Source of the DNA: Micromonospora chokoriensis
GTDB taxonomy: Bacteria > Actinomycetota > Actinomycetes > Mycobacteriales > Micromonosporaceae
NCBI RefSeq assembly: GCF_000718555.1
Contig: NZ_JOAN01000010.1
Coordinates: 62,001-126,000 of the forward strand
Direction of reading: 5' to 3'
DNA length: 64,000 bases
The position numbers and the translations under genes are program-made. Shown here in pieces: positions 15,365 through 23,743 of the stretch. Within the stretch, counting starts at the first letter, position 1; each line of letters opens with the position of its first letter. Below the pieces are notes generated by a model. The model had not been told where the DNA came from. It saw only the letters and a list, made by a program, of their open reading frames with translations, and did not search any database.

Positions 15365-16166
15365 CGAGGCGCCCGACGCCGCCCATGAAGACCGCGCGCT
15401 CGGCGTCCTCGGCGCTCTCGGGAGTGTCCGGTCGCCACTGGGGCACCCAGACCACACCGGGGTCGAGCAGCTCGAACCCGTCGAAGAGCGCGGTCAGCTC
15501 GGCGCGGTCGCGTATCCACAGGGGGTTGTCGGTGCGCCGGTAGACCCGCTCGGCCTCGGCGCGTTCGTCGTCGCTGCGGCCGTCCTTGCTGGCCTGGGAC
15601 AGCACCAGATAGCTGCCGGGGGCCAACGCGTCGCGCAGCGTCCGCAGCAGCTCCGCCGGCCGGTCGTCGTCGGGGACGAAGTGCAGGACGGCCACGACCA
15701 TCACCGCCACCGGTTGGTTCAGGTCGAGCAGCTTGCGGACGTCCGGATGGGCCAGGATCGCCTCCGGGTGCCGCAGGTCCTCCTGCACCACCGCGGCCCG
15801 CTCGTTGCCGGCGAGGATCTCGCGGCTGTGCGCCACCGCCACCGGGTCGACGTCCACATAGACCACTCGTGACTGCGGGTCGAGCCGCTGGGCGATCTCG
15901 TGCACGTTGCCGACGGTCGGGATGCCCGAGCCGATGTCCAGGAACTGCCGGACCCCGGCCTCGGCGAGGTGGTGGACGGCCCGGCGTAGGAACGCCCGGT
16001 TGGCCTGGGCCATCAACGGCGCCTCGGGCACCGCCGCGACCATTGCCTGCGCCGCGGCCCGGTCGGCGGCGAAGTTGTGTGAGCCGCCGAGGTAGTAGTC
16101 GTACATCCGCGCGACGCTCGGGCGCTCGATGTCGATGGTGTCGGGTGCCCAATCCGGCCGCTGCAT
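15357..16166 (-). CDS. SAM-dependent methyltransferase (Methyltransf_19 / DUF574 type)
   Basis: A 269-residue class I methyltransferase. The start at 16166 is supported by GAGGGGTGA upstream. The family hallmark MYDYYLGGSHNFAADR occurs near the N-terminus. The SAM site follows as FLDIGSGIPTVGNVHEIAQ, with an acidic loop VVYVDVDPVAV at the end of strand 2. Such proteins are numerous in Streptomyces and Micromonospora; their substrates are unknown. The stop overlaps the start of the GGDEF-EAL gene. I cannot assign a reaction beyond methyl transfer. Confidence 0.88.
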   Translation of the reverse strand: MQRPDWAPDTIDIERPSVARMYDYYLGGSHNFAADRAAAQAMVAAVPEAPLMAQANRAFLRRAVHHLAEAGVRQFLDIGSGIPTVGNVHEIAQRLDPQSRVVYVDVDPVAVAHSREILAGNERAAVVQEDLRHPEAILAHPDVRKLLDLNQPVAVMVVAVLHFVPDDDRPAELLRTLRDALAPGSYLVLSQASKDGRSDDERAEAERVYRRTDNPLWIRDRAELTALFDGFELLDPGVVWVPQWRPDTPESAEDAERAVFMGGVGRLGG

Positions 16167-16282
16167 GCGTTCACCCCTCGAATCCGCGACGCGAGCGTCG
16201 TCGCCCGCGCGGGTATTGTGCACCCGCCACGCACGCCAGACCATAGCGCGCTGGAGGTTCTCCGCCGACATCGGTCGATGCG

Positions 16283-16320
16283 CGACGGTCCGCGTCAGCC
16301 GAAGCTGGCGCGGACCGTCG
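16283..16320 (-). terminator. Terminator after the response regulator gene
   Basis: Long hairpin: 12-bp outer stem (16283-16294 / 16309-16320), one G-T wobble, a further CAGC/GCTG stem and a CGAA tetraloop. It is 34 bases past the response-regulator stop and separates it from the methyltransferase gene. Confidence 0.8.
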
Positions 16321-16354
16321 GTCGCGACGTCCCGCTCGACGAGCGGGAGGCAGG

Positions 16355-17023
16355 TCAGAACTTCGGCGCGTCCGGTGCCTCGAGCAGGCCGAGCCGGAGC
16401 GCGGTCATCAGGGCCTGAGCCCGGTTGGCCGCGCCGAGCTTCTCGTAGAGCTTGGAGATGTGCGTCTTCGCCGTGGACTCGCTGACGAACAGCTGCTTGG
16501 CGATGCCCGCCACGCTCATCCCGTCGGCGAGCAGCCGCAGCACCTGCCCCTCCCGCGGGGACAACTGCGGGCCGGACGGCGCGAGCCGGCGCTTCATCGC
16601 CTCGGCCAGGTCGGCCGCGGTGAACGCGCTGGGGGAGGAGGCGGCATGCCGTGCGGCGGCCACCACCTCGTCGGCCGGGGCGGTCTTCGGCACGAAGGCG
16701 CTCGCGCCGGCCTCCAGAGCGCCGAAGAGCTGGTCGTCGCCGGCATACATGGTCAGCACCACGATGCCCATCGACGCGCTGGACTTGCGCAGCGCGCGGG
16801 TGGCCTCCAGGCCGCTGCCGTCGGGCAGCCGCAGATCCATGATCACCACGTCCGGCTGCAAGGCGCCGGCCTGGCGTACGCCCTCCGCCGCCGTGGCCGC
16901 CTCACCGACGACCTCGAACTGGCGGTCGCGCTCGAAGGCGTGCCGCAGGCCCTTGCGAATCAGGTCATGATCGTCGACAAGGAGGACCTTGGTGCGGGTG
17001 GCCGGTATCGGACTTGTGGTCAT
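16355..17023 (-). CDS. NarL/LuxR-type response regulator
   Basis: A 222-residue response regulator. The receiver domain begins KVLLVDDHDLIRKGL (acidic pair) with the phospho-acceptor Asp in DVVIMDLRLPDGSG. The C-terminal LuxR helix-turn-helix is LSPREGQVLRLLADGMSVAGIAKQLFVSESTAKTHISKLYEKLG. The ATG at 17023 has AGGGGAG about ten bases upstream. It starts seven bases after the histidine kinase stop, so kinase and regulator form one operon closed by a strong hairpin. The signal and regulon are not evident from the window. Confidence 0.93.
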   Translation of the reverse strand: MTTSPIPATRTKVLLVDDHDLIRKGLRHAFERDRQFEVVGEAATAAEGVRQAGALQPDVVIMDLRLPDGSGLEATRALRKSSASMGIVVLTMYAGDDQLFGALEAGASAFVPKTAPADEVVAAARHAASSPSAFTAADLAEAMKRRLAPSGPQLSPREGQVLRLLADGMSVAGIAKQLFVSESTAKTHISKLYEKLGAANRAQALMTALRLGLLEAPDAPKF

Positions 17024-17030
17024 CCTCGGG

Positions 17031-18722
17031 TTACTCCCCTTCTGGTGCTGCGCTGCCGCGCACGTTATCGCGCCGGGCCGAGGTGCCGAGAACCACCGCC
17101 ACGGTTGTGCCGCTGGGTTGCCGCGGCCTGATCTCCAACCGGCCCCGGATACGTTCCGCCCTCTCGGCCATGATCGCAAGACCGTACCGTCCGTCGGGGC
17201 GCTGGTCAGCCATCCCCTGACCGTCATCCGACACTTCTATTTGCGCGTACGGGGGGTCGACCTCACACGTGACCCACAAATTCGACGCTCCGGCGTGCTT
17301 GCGCGCGTTGGTCACCGCCTCCTGCGCGATGCGCAGCAACTCGGCCTCCGTCGCGGCCGGCAGCCGGGCGGTGGACTCGTCCAGCGAGAGGTGCACCCGC
17401 AGCCCGCCGGACGCGCCCACGGTGCGCGCGTACTCCGCGATCGCCGCGGCCAGCCCACCTTGGCGGTCCACCTCGCTGCGCAGCTCGAAGAGGCTCAGCC
17501 GCAGCTCCTGGATCACCCGGGTCACCTCGCCGCGCAACGTACGCAGGGCCTCGGCGGTCTCGTCGGCGTCGTCGAAGACGGTGGCCAGGGCGTTGTCGAT
17601 GCCGTAGCCGACCATCACCAGCTCCTGCGCCACCCCGTCGTGGATCTCCCGGGCCAGCCGCTGCCGCTCCTCGTTCGTGGCCAGCGAGCGCACCTCGTCG
17701 AAGAGCAGCGCCGCCTCCAGCCGCAGCGCGGCCGGGCGGGTCAGCGCGGTCACCCGGGACACCACCGGCGGTGGGTACGCGTGTGCGGCGTCGGCCTCCA
17801 GCACCACAAGCCCCACCGTGCGCACCCCGGCGAACAGCGGAACGATCAGCGCGGAGACGTCCCCGCCACGGTGCGAGCGGGACTGCGACCGCGCGGCCGT
17901 GGTGGCCTGCTGGCTGGCCCAGGCGTCGGCGATCGCCGAGTCCGCGTCCAGCGTCGTCTCCCAGTCCACCCGATCGACACCGGCCTGGGCGAGCACCACG
18001 AGCCGGCCGCCGCCGCTGGCCGACAGCACCGCGCCCCGGTCGGCGCGGGCCACCGTGCGCAGCTCCTCCAGCAGGTGCTCGGAGATGCCGCCCGGATCCA
18101 GCGTCGCCCCGGGAAGTTGCCGGGCCACCGTGCGCAGCTGGGTCAACAGCCGGGTGGCCTCGGCGTACGGCTGGGGTTTGCCCTCACCGCGGACCGCCAT
18201 CACCCGGTGCAGCGTGCTGGCGGCGTAGAGCCCGAGCGCCGCCAGGATCAGCCACTGCGCGCAGACCGCGAGGTAACCCGGCTGGCCGAGCTGGCGCCCT
18301 CCGTCGACCTGGGTCAGCGCGCCGCTGACCAGCAGGGTGGCGGCGGTGACGACGAGCAGGGCGGCGCCTTCGCGGAAACGACGGCGCAGCGCGGTGACGG
18401 TCACCGGGACGGCCAGGTAGGGCAGCACCGCCGACGCGCCCAGGCCGTCGACCGTGCCGCCAATGGACGCGGCGGCGGCGACGTGGCTCGCGGCCAGCCC
18501 CAGGACCACCACCTCGGCCACCCGGCTCAGCGGACCGACCAGCCGGTGCTGTGGTGCCAGCAGCGACGGCAGCCCGGCCACCGCCAGCAACGCGATCCAC
18601 CACAGCTGGGCGACGTCGTGGGTGGCGAAGAGGGTCAGGACGGCGACCAGCGCCAACATCACCAGGCGGGCGGCCGCGGCGAGGGGATGCGGGTGCGGTG
18701 CGGTGGCTGTGGATGCGGGCAC
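17031..18722 (-). CDS. Membrane sensor histidine kinase (HisKA_3 type)
   Basis: A 563-residue kinase partnered with the downstream NarL-type regulator. Six hydrophobic helices fill roughly residues 15-180. A GAF-like cytosolic domain follows (about 190-345), then the dimerisation/phospho-acceptor helix RLAREIHDGVAQEL with its His, and an HATPase domain with N-box (EAVTNARKHAGAS) and G1 box (DDGQGM). The plan is that of actinobacterial NarX-like kinases. The membrane part is mostly helices with short loops, so it may sense membrane state or small hydrophobic signals; that is inference. Confidence 0.92.
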   Translation of the reverse strand: MPASTATAPHPHPLAAAARLVMLALVAVLTLFATHDVAQLWWIALLAVAGLPSLLAPQHRLVGPLSRVAEVVVLGLAASHVAAAASIGGTVDGLGASAVLPYLAVPVTVTALRRRFREGAALLVVTAATLLVSGALTQVDGGRQLGQPGYLAVCAQWLILAALGLYAASTLHRVMAVRGEGKPQPYAEATRLLTQLRTVARQLPGATLDPGGISEHLLEELRTVARADRGAVLSASGGGRLVVLAQAGVDRVDWETTLDADSAIADAWASQQATTAARSQSRSHRGGDVSALIVPLFAGVRTVGLVVLEADAAHAYPPPVVSRVTALTRPAALRLEAALLFDEVRSLATNEERQRLAREIHDGVAQELVMVGYGIDNALATVFDDADETAEALRTLRGEVTRVIQELRLSLFELRSEVDRQGGLAAAIAEYARTVGASGGLRVHLSLDESTARLPAATEAELLRIAQEAVTNARKHAGASNLWVTCEVDPPYAQIEVSDDGQGMADQRPDGRYGLAIMAERAERIRGRLEIRPRQPSGTTVAVVLGTSARRDNVRGSAAPEGE

Positions 18723-18736
18723 GTGACGGATGGTAG

Positions 18737-20551
18737 TCAGCCTCGGTAGATATCGGCGATCTCCGCCGCGTACGTCTTGTGGACAACCTGGCGTTTGACC
18801 TTGAGCGACGGGGTCAGCTCGCCGGTCGCCTCGGTGAAGTCGCGGGGCAGGACCCGGAACACCTTGATCGCTTCGGCCTTCGAGACGGCCTGGTTCGCGG
18901 TGTCGATGGCGGCCTGGATCTCCTTGCGGAGGCCCTCGTGCTCGCGCAGCTGCTCGACCGAGGTGTCGAGGGGCATCCCGGCGCCTTCCAGCCAGGTCGG
19001 CAGCGCCTCCTCGTCGACGGTGACCAGCGCCGCGATGAACGGCTTGCGGTCACCGACCACGACGCACTGGCTGATCAGCGGATGCGCCCGGACCAGGTCT
19101 TCCAGCACGGCCGGAGCGACGTTCTTGCCGGCGGCGGTGACGATCAGCTCCTTCTTGCGGCCGGTGATGCTCAGGTAGCCGTCGGAGTCGAGCTGGCCCA
19201 GGTCACCGGTGCGGAACCAGCCGTCGGTGCTGATCGCCTCGGCCGTCGCCGTCTCGTTGCGCCAGTAACCCGCGAAGACCAGCTCGCCGGAGATCAGAAT
19301 CTCGCCGTCGTCCTCGATCCGCACGGTCACGCCGGGCAGCGGGCGGCCGACGCTGCCGATCCGGGTACCGGTGGGCAGGTTCGCGGCGGCGGCGGGCGAG
19401 GTCTCGGTCAGGCCGTAGCCCTCCAGGACCGTCACGCCGATACCCCGGAAGAAGTGGCCGAGTCGGGCGCCGAGCGGCGCGCCGCCGGAGATCGCGTCCC
19501 GGCAGCGTCCGCCGAGCGCGGCGCGTAGCTTGCGGTAGACCAGCCGGTCGAAGACCACGTGCTGGGCGCGTAGCGCCAGCCCCGGCCCGCCCGGGGTCTC
19601 CAGAGCCTCGCTGTACGCGATAGCGACCTGCTCGGCGCGGGCGAAGATGTTGCCCTTGCCGTCCGCCTCGGCCTTCTGCTTGGCGGCGTTGTAGACCTTC
19701 TCGAACACCCGGGGTACGGAGAGCACGAAGGTCGGCCGGAACGCCTGCAGCTCGGCGACCAGGTTCTTGGTGTCGGCGCAGTGCGCCATGGTGGCCCGTG
19801 CCTGCACGACGCCGATCTGGATGAGCCGGGCGAAGGCGTGCGCCAGCGGGAGGAAGAGCAGGGTGCTCGCGCCGGCGTTGAACAGGTTCGGCAGCACCGG
19901 CACCGCGTTGGCGACGTCGGCGTACATGTTGCGGTGGGTGAGCACGCAGCCCTTGGGTCGGCCGGTGGTGCCGCTGGTGTAGATGATCGTGGCCAGGTCG
20001 TTGGCGCGGACGGCCTTGCGCCGCCGCTCGACCTCGGCCAGCTCGACGGCGGCGCCGGTCGTGACCAGCTCGTCGACCCCACCGAGGTCGATCTGCCAGA
20101 CCTGGCCCAGCTCGGGCAGTCGGTGCCGGACACCGGCGATGAGGGCGGCGTGCGCCTCGGTCTCCACCACGACGGCGACCGCGTTGGAGTCCTCGAGGAT
20201 CCACGCGGCCTGCTCGGCGCTGGACGTCTCGTAGATCGGCACGGTCACCGCGCCGACGGCCCAGATGGCGTAGTCCAGCAGGGTCCACTCGTAGCGGGTA
20301 CGACTCATCAGTGCGACCCGGACACCCGGCTCGATGCCGGCGGCGATCAGCCCGCGGGCGACGGCGGCCACCTCGTCGCGGAACTGTAGGCAGGTCACCT
20401 CGGCCCAGGCGGTGGCGGTGCCGTCGGCGCTCGGGGTGGGGCGGGCGAACTGGACGGTGTCGGGCGCGACCTCGGCGTTGTCCCAGACCGGATCGGTGAG
20501 GTTGGCCGCGTCGCCAACGGTGACGATCGGCGGGACGGAGAACTCGCGCAC
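18737..20551 (-). CDS. Long-chain fatty acid-CoA ligase (FadD15-like)
   Basis: A 604-residue AMP-forming acyl-CoA synthetase. The GTG at 20551 is used because GAAGGAG lies five bases upstream and the product starts MREFSVPPIVTVGD, as in mycobacterial FadD15. The AMP-binding P-loop is IIYTSGTTGRPKGC; further motifs are GYGLTETSP and WFRTGDLG, with the C-terminal Lys motif in GRKKELIV. The length matches FadD15 (about 600). It activates long-chain fatty acids for degradation or lipid synthesis. The adjacent divergent SRPBCC gene repeats the M. tuberculosis Rv2187/Rv2185c neighbourhood. Confidence 0.9.
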   Translation of the reverse strand: MREFSVPPIVTVGDAANLTDPVWDNAEVAPDTVQFARPTPSADGTATAWAEVTCLQFRDEVAAVARGLIAAGIEPGVRVALMSRTRYEWTLLDYAIWAVGAVTVPIYETSSAEQAAWILEDSNAVAVVVETEAHAALIAGVRHRLPELGQVWQIDLGGVDELVTTGAAVELAEVERRRKAVRANDLATIIYTSGTTGRPKGCVLTHRNMYADVANAVPVLPNLFNAGASTLLFLPLAHAFARLIQIGVVQARATMAHCADTKNLVAELQAFRPTFVLSVPRVFEKVYNAAKQKAEADGKGNIFARAEQVAIAYSEALETPGGPGLALRAQHVVFDRLVYRKLRAALGGRCRDAISGGAPLGARLGHFFRGIGVTVLEGYGLTETSPAAAANLPTGTRIGSVGRPLPGVTVRIEDDGEILISGELVFAGYWRNETATAEAISTDGWFRTGDLGQLDSDGYLSITGRKKELIVTAAGKNVAPAVLEDLVRAHPLISQCVVVGDRKPFIAALVTVDEEALPTWLEGAGMPLDTSVEQLREHEGLRKEIQAAIDTANQAVSKAEAIKVFRVLPRDFTEATGELTPSLKVKRQVVHKTYAAEIADIYRG

Positions 20552-20693
20552 CTGCACTCCTTCGTGCTCGCACTGGCCGGGCTGACCGCCGCCGTGGGCG
20601 TCGGTTGTGTCGAAACCTACCCGCCGCGCGGTCCGAGGGGGACAGGCAGGAGGGTCGGTGGGGCGGTGTGGCGTGCGAGCGGTACCCGCCGGG

Positions 20694-20699
20694 TAGCCT
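20694..20699 (+). promoter_or_regulatory. -10 box of a leaderless promoter (SRPBCC gene)
   Basis: TAGCCT six bases before the ATG at 20706; the intervening bases are all C. No Shine-Dalgarno sequence is possible. Confidence 0.5.
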
Positions 20700-20705
20700 C
20701 CCCCC

Positions 20706-21161
20706 ATGGCGGACTCCTCCACCCAGTCGATCATCATTGGCGCCGCACCGGATCGGGTGACGGCGGTCATCTGCGACTTCGCGCGCTACCCGGAATGGAC
20801 CGACGCGGTGCGTCGCGCCGAGGTCATCGAGGAGTACGAGGACGGCTACGCCAGTCAGGTGCAATTCACCATCGACGCCGGGGTGATGGCCGACGAGTAC
20901 GTGCTCGCCTACGAGTACGCCGAGGACCTGTCCCGGATCGAGTGGCACCTGATCGCCCCCTCGAAGATGCAGAAGGCCCAGCGTGGTTCGTACGACCTGG
21001 TAGGTAACCCGGACGGCAGCACGACGGTGACCTACACGCTGGAGGTCGACCTGTCGGTCGGAATGCTCGGGATGTTTCGGCGCAAAGCCGAGAAGATGAT
21101 CATGGACACCGCGTTGAAGCAGCTCAAGCGCCGGGTAGAAGCAACCGGCGCGGCGCAGTGA
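20706..21161 (+). CDS. SRPBCC (START-like) lipid-binding family protein
   Basis: A 151-residue single-domain protein of the Bet v1/START fold, matching the M. tuberculosis Rv2185c (TB16.3) family by size, motif (FARYPEWTDAVRRAEVIEEYEDGYA) and position next to fadD15. Members have a hydrophobic cavity and are often annotated cyclase/dehydrase, but no enzymatic residue can be named. A role in carrying or sensing lipid products of the neighbouring acyl-CoA ligase is a reasonable inference. The mRNA is probably leaderless. Confidence 0.88.
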   Translation: MADSSTQSIIIGAAPDRVTAVICDFARYPEWTDAVRRAEVIEEYEDGYASQVQFTIDAGVMADEYVLAYEYAEDLSRIEWHLIAPSKMQKAQRGSYDLVGNPDGSTTVTYTLEVDLSVGMLGMFRRKAEKMIMDTALKQLKRRVEATGAAQ

Positions 21162-21192
21162 CGTGTCCGGTGGCACGGTAGAGGAGCCGACG

Positions 21193-21897
21193 ATGGGCGC
21201 AACGGATCCGGGTTCGGCCCGGGAAGAGGCAGAGCGACTGGTCGCCACCCTGCTCGCGGGGGCACGACTGGCCTCGGTCGGCTCGGCGGGCGACGCGCTC
21301 GGCTCGTTGGGCGGGATGTTGTCCGGTGTCCTCGGTCACAGCGCCGGTCCGGACGGGCGCTCCGGCGTCGGCGGTGCTTTCGCCACCGGTTCGCCCGAAT
21401 GCTGCGTCTGCCCGGTCTGTCGGGGCATCGCCGCGTTGCGCGACCCAAGTCCGGAATTCGCCGAACGCCTCGCGACCGGCGCGGGTGACTTCGCCGCGGG
21501 CGTGGCCAGCCTGCTCCGTGCGTTCTCACCGGCGGAACCGCCTGCGACGAGCCCGTTCGAGCCGGCCGCCGCCCCGAGCGCCCCGGCGTCTTCGACACCC
21601 GCCGCGAGCACCGACGACGTGCTTCCGGAGCCAACCCCGAGCGCCCCGTCCACCGGGGCCGGCGACGATCACGTGTGGCGCGATGCCACCCGCACCGGGC
21701 ATGATTCTCAGCCGGCGCCGGAGCGGGATGTCTGGTCGGTCGCCACCCGGACGGCGGACCCACTCGCCCCGGCCGCCGTACCACCCGTCGACGAGGCCGG
21801 GTCGGCGACCGTACCGGTACCGACCACCCGTCCCGTGGTGCCCGCCTCGCGGGTGCCTGACGACACCGGCGCGCAAGCATCGGGCGACGGCGCCTGA
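21193..21897 (+). CDS. Conserved actinobacterial protein upstream of glucokinase
   Basis: A 234-residue protein of unknown function. The ATG at 21193 with GAGGAG six bases upstream is preferred to a GTG at 21163. The N-terminal half is the conserved part: an amphipathic helix (EEAERLVATLLAGARLAS), a CCVCPVCRG cysteine cluster (about residues 69-77) and a second helix (LATGAGDFAAGVASLLRAF). The C-terminal ~115 residues are disordered, rich in Pro, Ala, Thr and Ser. The position directly before a ROK glucokinase parallels sco2127-glkA of Streptomyces coelicolor. The Cys cluster could bind a metal. Function is not assigned. Confidence 0.75.
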   Translation: MGATDPGSAREEAERLVATLLAGARLASVGSAGDALGSLGGMLSGVLGHSAGPDGRSGVGGAFATGSPECCVCPVCRGIAALRDPSPEFAERLATGAGDFAAGVASLLRAFSPAEPPATSPFEPAAAPSAPASSTPAASTDDVLPEPTPSAPSTGAGDDHVWRDATRTGHDSQPAPERDVWSVATRTADPLAPAAVPPVDEAGSATVPVPTTRPVVPASRVPDDTGAQASGDGA

Positions 21898-21973
21898 GCG
21901 CGGGACACACCGATCCGGACCGGCACTGGGCCGGGACACGGGCCGGACAGCACAGCAGAGGGGGGCGGCAGCG

Positions 21974-22921
21974 GTGACGCTGACCATCGGAGTCGACGTC
22001 GGTGGCACGAAGGTGGCCGGCGGTGTCGTGGATGACACCGGCACGGTCCTCGTGCAGACCCGACGGGACACTCCCGCCGATGACGTTGCCAAGACCCGCG
22101 ACGTCATCATCGAGCTGGTCGGCGAGCTGGCTGCCGGGCGGACGATCGAGGCCGTCGGCATCGGCGCGGCCGGCTGGATCGACGCCAGCCGTTCGACAGT
22201 GCTCTTCGCCCCCAACCTGGCCTGGCGTGACGAGCCGCTGCGCGAGTACGTCAGCGAGGCCATCGGGCTCCCGGTGATCGTGGAGAACGACGGAAACGTC
22301 GCCGCCTGGGCCGAGTTCCGCTACGGCGCGGCCCGTGCCGCCGACGACTCGATGATCATGTTCACCATCGGCACCGGCGTGGGCGGCGGCATCGTCCTCG
22401 GCGGCGAGCTGATGCGCGGCGCGCACGGCATCGCCGCTGAGCTGGGCCACATGCTGGCCGTGCCGGACGGGCACCAGTGCGGGTGCGGCCGGCTGGGCTG
22501 CATCGAGCAGTACGCCAGCGGCAGTGCCCTCGTCCGGTTCGCCCGCGCGGGCGCCCGGCAGGAGCCCAACCGGGCCACCGCTCTGCTGGAGCTGGCCGGC
22601 GGTGAGGCCGAGGCGATCACCGGCCCGATGGTGACCGCCGCCGCGCAGGGCGGCGACCCGATCTCCGCCGAGGCGTTCGCCCAGATCGGCCGGTGGCTGG
22701 GCACCAGCCTCGCCGACATGGCGCAGATCCTCGACCCGCAGACCCTGGTGGTCGGCGGCGGTGTGATCGACGCCGGTGACCTGCTGCTCGGCCCGACCCG
22801 TCGCTCGTACCTCGACGCGCTCGCCCAGCGTGGTCGCCTGCCGGTGGCCGAGGTGCTCCCGGCGAAGCTGGGCAACAGCGCCGGGGTGATCGGCGCCGCC
22901 GACCTGGCCCGCCGGATCTGA
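21974..22921 (+). CDS. glkA: ROK family glucokinase
   Basis: A 315-residue ATP-dependent glucokinase of the ROK family. The start is GTG at 21974, preceded by GAGGGGGG. Visible motifs: N-terminal phosphate loop GVDVGGTKVAGG, the catalytic-loop region VENDGNVAAWAE, GTGVGGGIVLGGELMRGAHG, and the zinc cluster CGCGRLGCIEQYASG (C-x-C-x4-C plus His upstream). It phosphorylates cytosolic glucose; in Streptomyces GlkA also mediates carbon-catabolite repression. It lies between the Cys-cluster protein and an EEP-domain gene 11 bases downstream, so all three may be one operon. Confidence 0.92.
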   Translation: MTLTIGVDVGGTKVAGGVVDDTGTVLVQTRRDTPADDVAKTRDVIIELVGELAAGRTIEAVGIGAAGWIDASRSTVLFAPNLAWRDEPLREYVSEAIGLPVIVENDGNVAAWAEFRYGAARAADDSMIMFTIGTGVGGGIVLGGELMRGAHGIAAELGHMLAVPDGHQCGCGRLGCIEQYASGSALVRFARAGARQEPNRATALLELAGGEAEAITGPMVTAAAQGGDPISAEAFAQIGRWLGTSLADMAQILDPQTLVVGGGVIDAGDLLLGPTRRSYLDALAQRGRLPVAEVLPAKLGNSAGVIGAADLARRI

Positions 22922-22932
22922 GGCGGTCGGCG

Positions 22933-23625
22933 ATGGGCGTGCCGCTGCGGGTGGTGTCGTACAACATCCACAGCCAGCGCGACGACACCGCCGCGCTGGC
23001 GGCAGTGGTCCGGGCCGCGTCGCCGGACGTGGTGATCGTGCAGGAGGGGCCGCGCCGGTTCCGGTGGCGGCAGAAATCCGCCACGTTGGCCGAGTCGTTC
23101 GGGCTGGTGGTGGCCGCCGGCGGGCTGCCCGCCCTGGGTAACCTGCTCCTGACCAGCCTGCGGGTTCAGGTGCGGGGCACCCGCTGCCAGCGCTTCCCGC
23201 TGACCCCCGGCCGGCACCTGCGCGGTGCCGCGTACGCCGACTGCCGGGTCGGCGACGCCCAGTTCACCCTCGCCGGTTCGCACCTGTCCACCGACCCGGC
23301 CGAGCGTCCGGCGCAGGCCGCCGAGTTCAAGCGCGAGCTGGACTCGGCGACCAGCCCGGTGCTGGCCGGGGCGGACCTCAACGAGGGACCGGACGGGCCC
23401 GCCTGGGCCACCGTGTCGCGCGGGTTGACCGACGCCGCGGTGGCGGCCGACCGGGCCGAGCGGCTCACCTACTCCTGCGCCGACCCGCGTCGACGCATCG
23501 ACGCGCTCTTCGTCGACCCGCGGATCACCGTGGTCGACTACGACGTGGTGGACACCCCAGAGACCCGCCGGGCCAGCGACCACTTCCCGGTCCTGGTCGA
23601 CCTGCTCCTGCCCAGCACCGGCTGA
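22933..23625 (+). CDS. Endonuclease/exonuclease/phosphatase (EEP) family protein
   Basis: A 230-residue EEP-fold hydrolase. Motifs read RVVSYNIHSQRDD (metal-binding Asn), VVIVQEGPRRF (catalytic Glu), LAGADLNEGPDG (Asp/Asn) and the terminal SDHFPVLVDL (catalytic His). The full motif set suggests an active Mg-dependent phosphodiesterase, on DNA, RNA or phospholipid head groups. It starts 11 bases after the glucokinase stop. The substrate cannot be told from sequence alone. Confidence 0.85.
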   Translation: MGVPLRVVSYNIHSQRDDTAALAAVVRAASPDVVIVQEGPRRFRWRQKSATLAESFGLVVAAGGLPALGNLLLTSLRVQVRGTRCQRFPLTPGRHLRGAAYADCRVGDAQFTLAGSHLSTDPAERPAQAAEFKRELDSATSPVLAGADLNEGPDGPAWATVSRGLTDAAVAADRAERLTYSCADPRRRIDALFVDPRITVVDYDVVDTPETRRASDHFPVLVDLLLPSTG

Positions 23626-23743
23626 CCCCCGACCCTGGCTCTACCGTCGACGCGTCCGGCTCAGGACTGGACATCCGGCTCGGTTGTGGAGAGGATTTCG
23701 CGGCGACCGGCACGCCTGCCGTACCCAAAAGGAGATCCCCCCG

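Noticed and set aside
19203..21248. 681-codon minus-strand frame overlapping fadD
   Set aside because: Out-of-frame shadow; Arg-rich, no motifs, and the fadD product is unambiguous.
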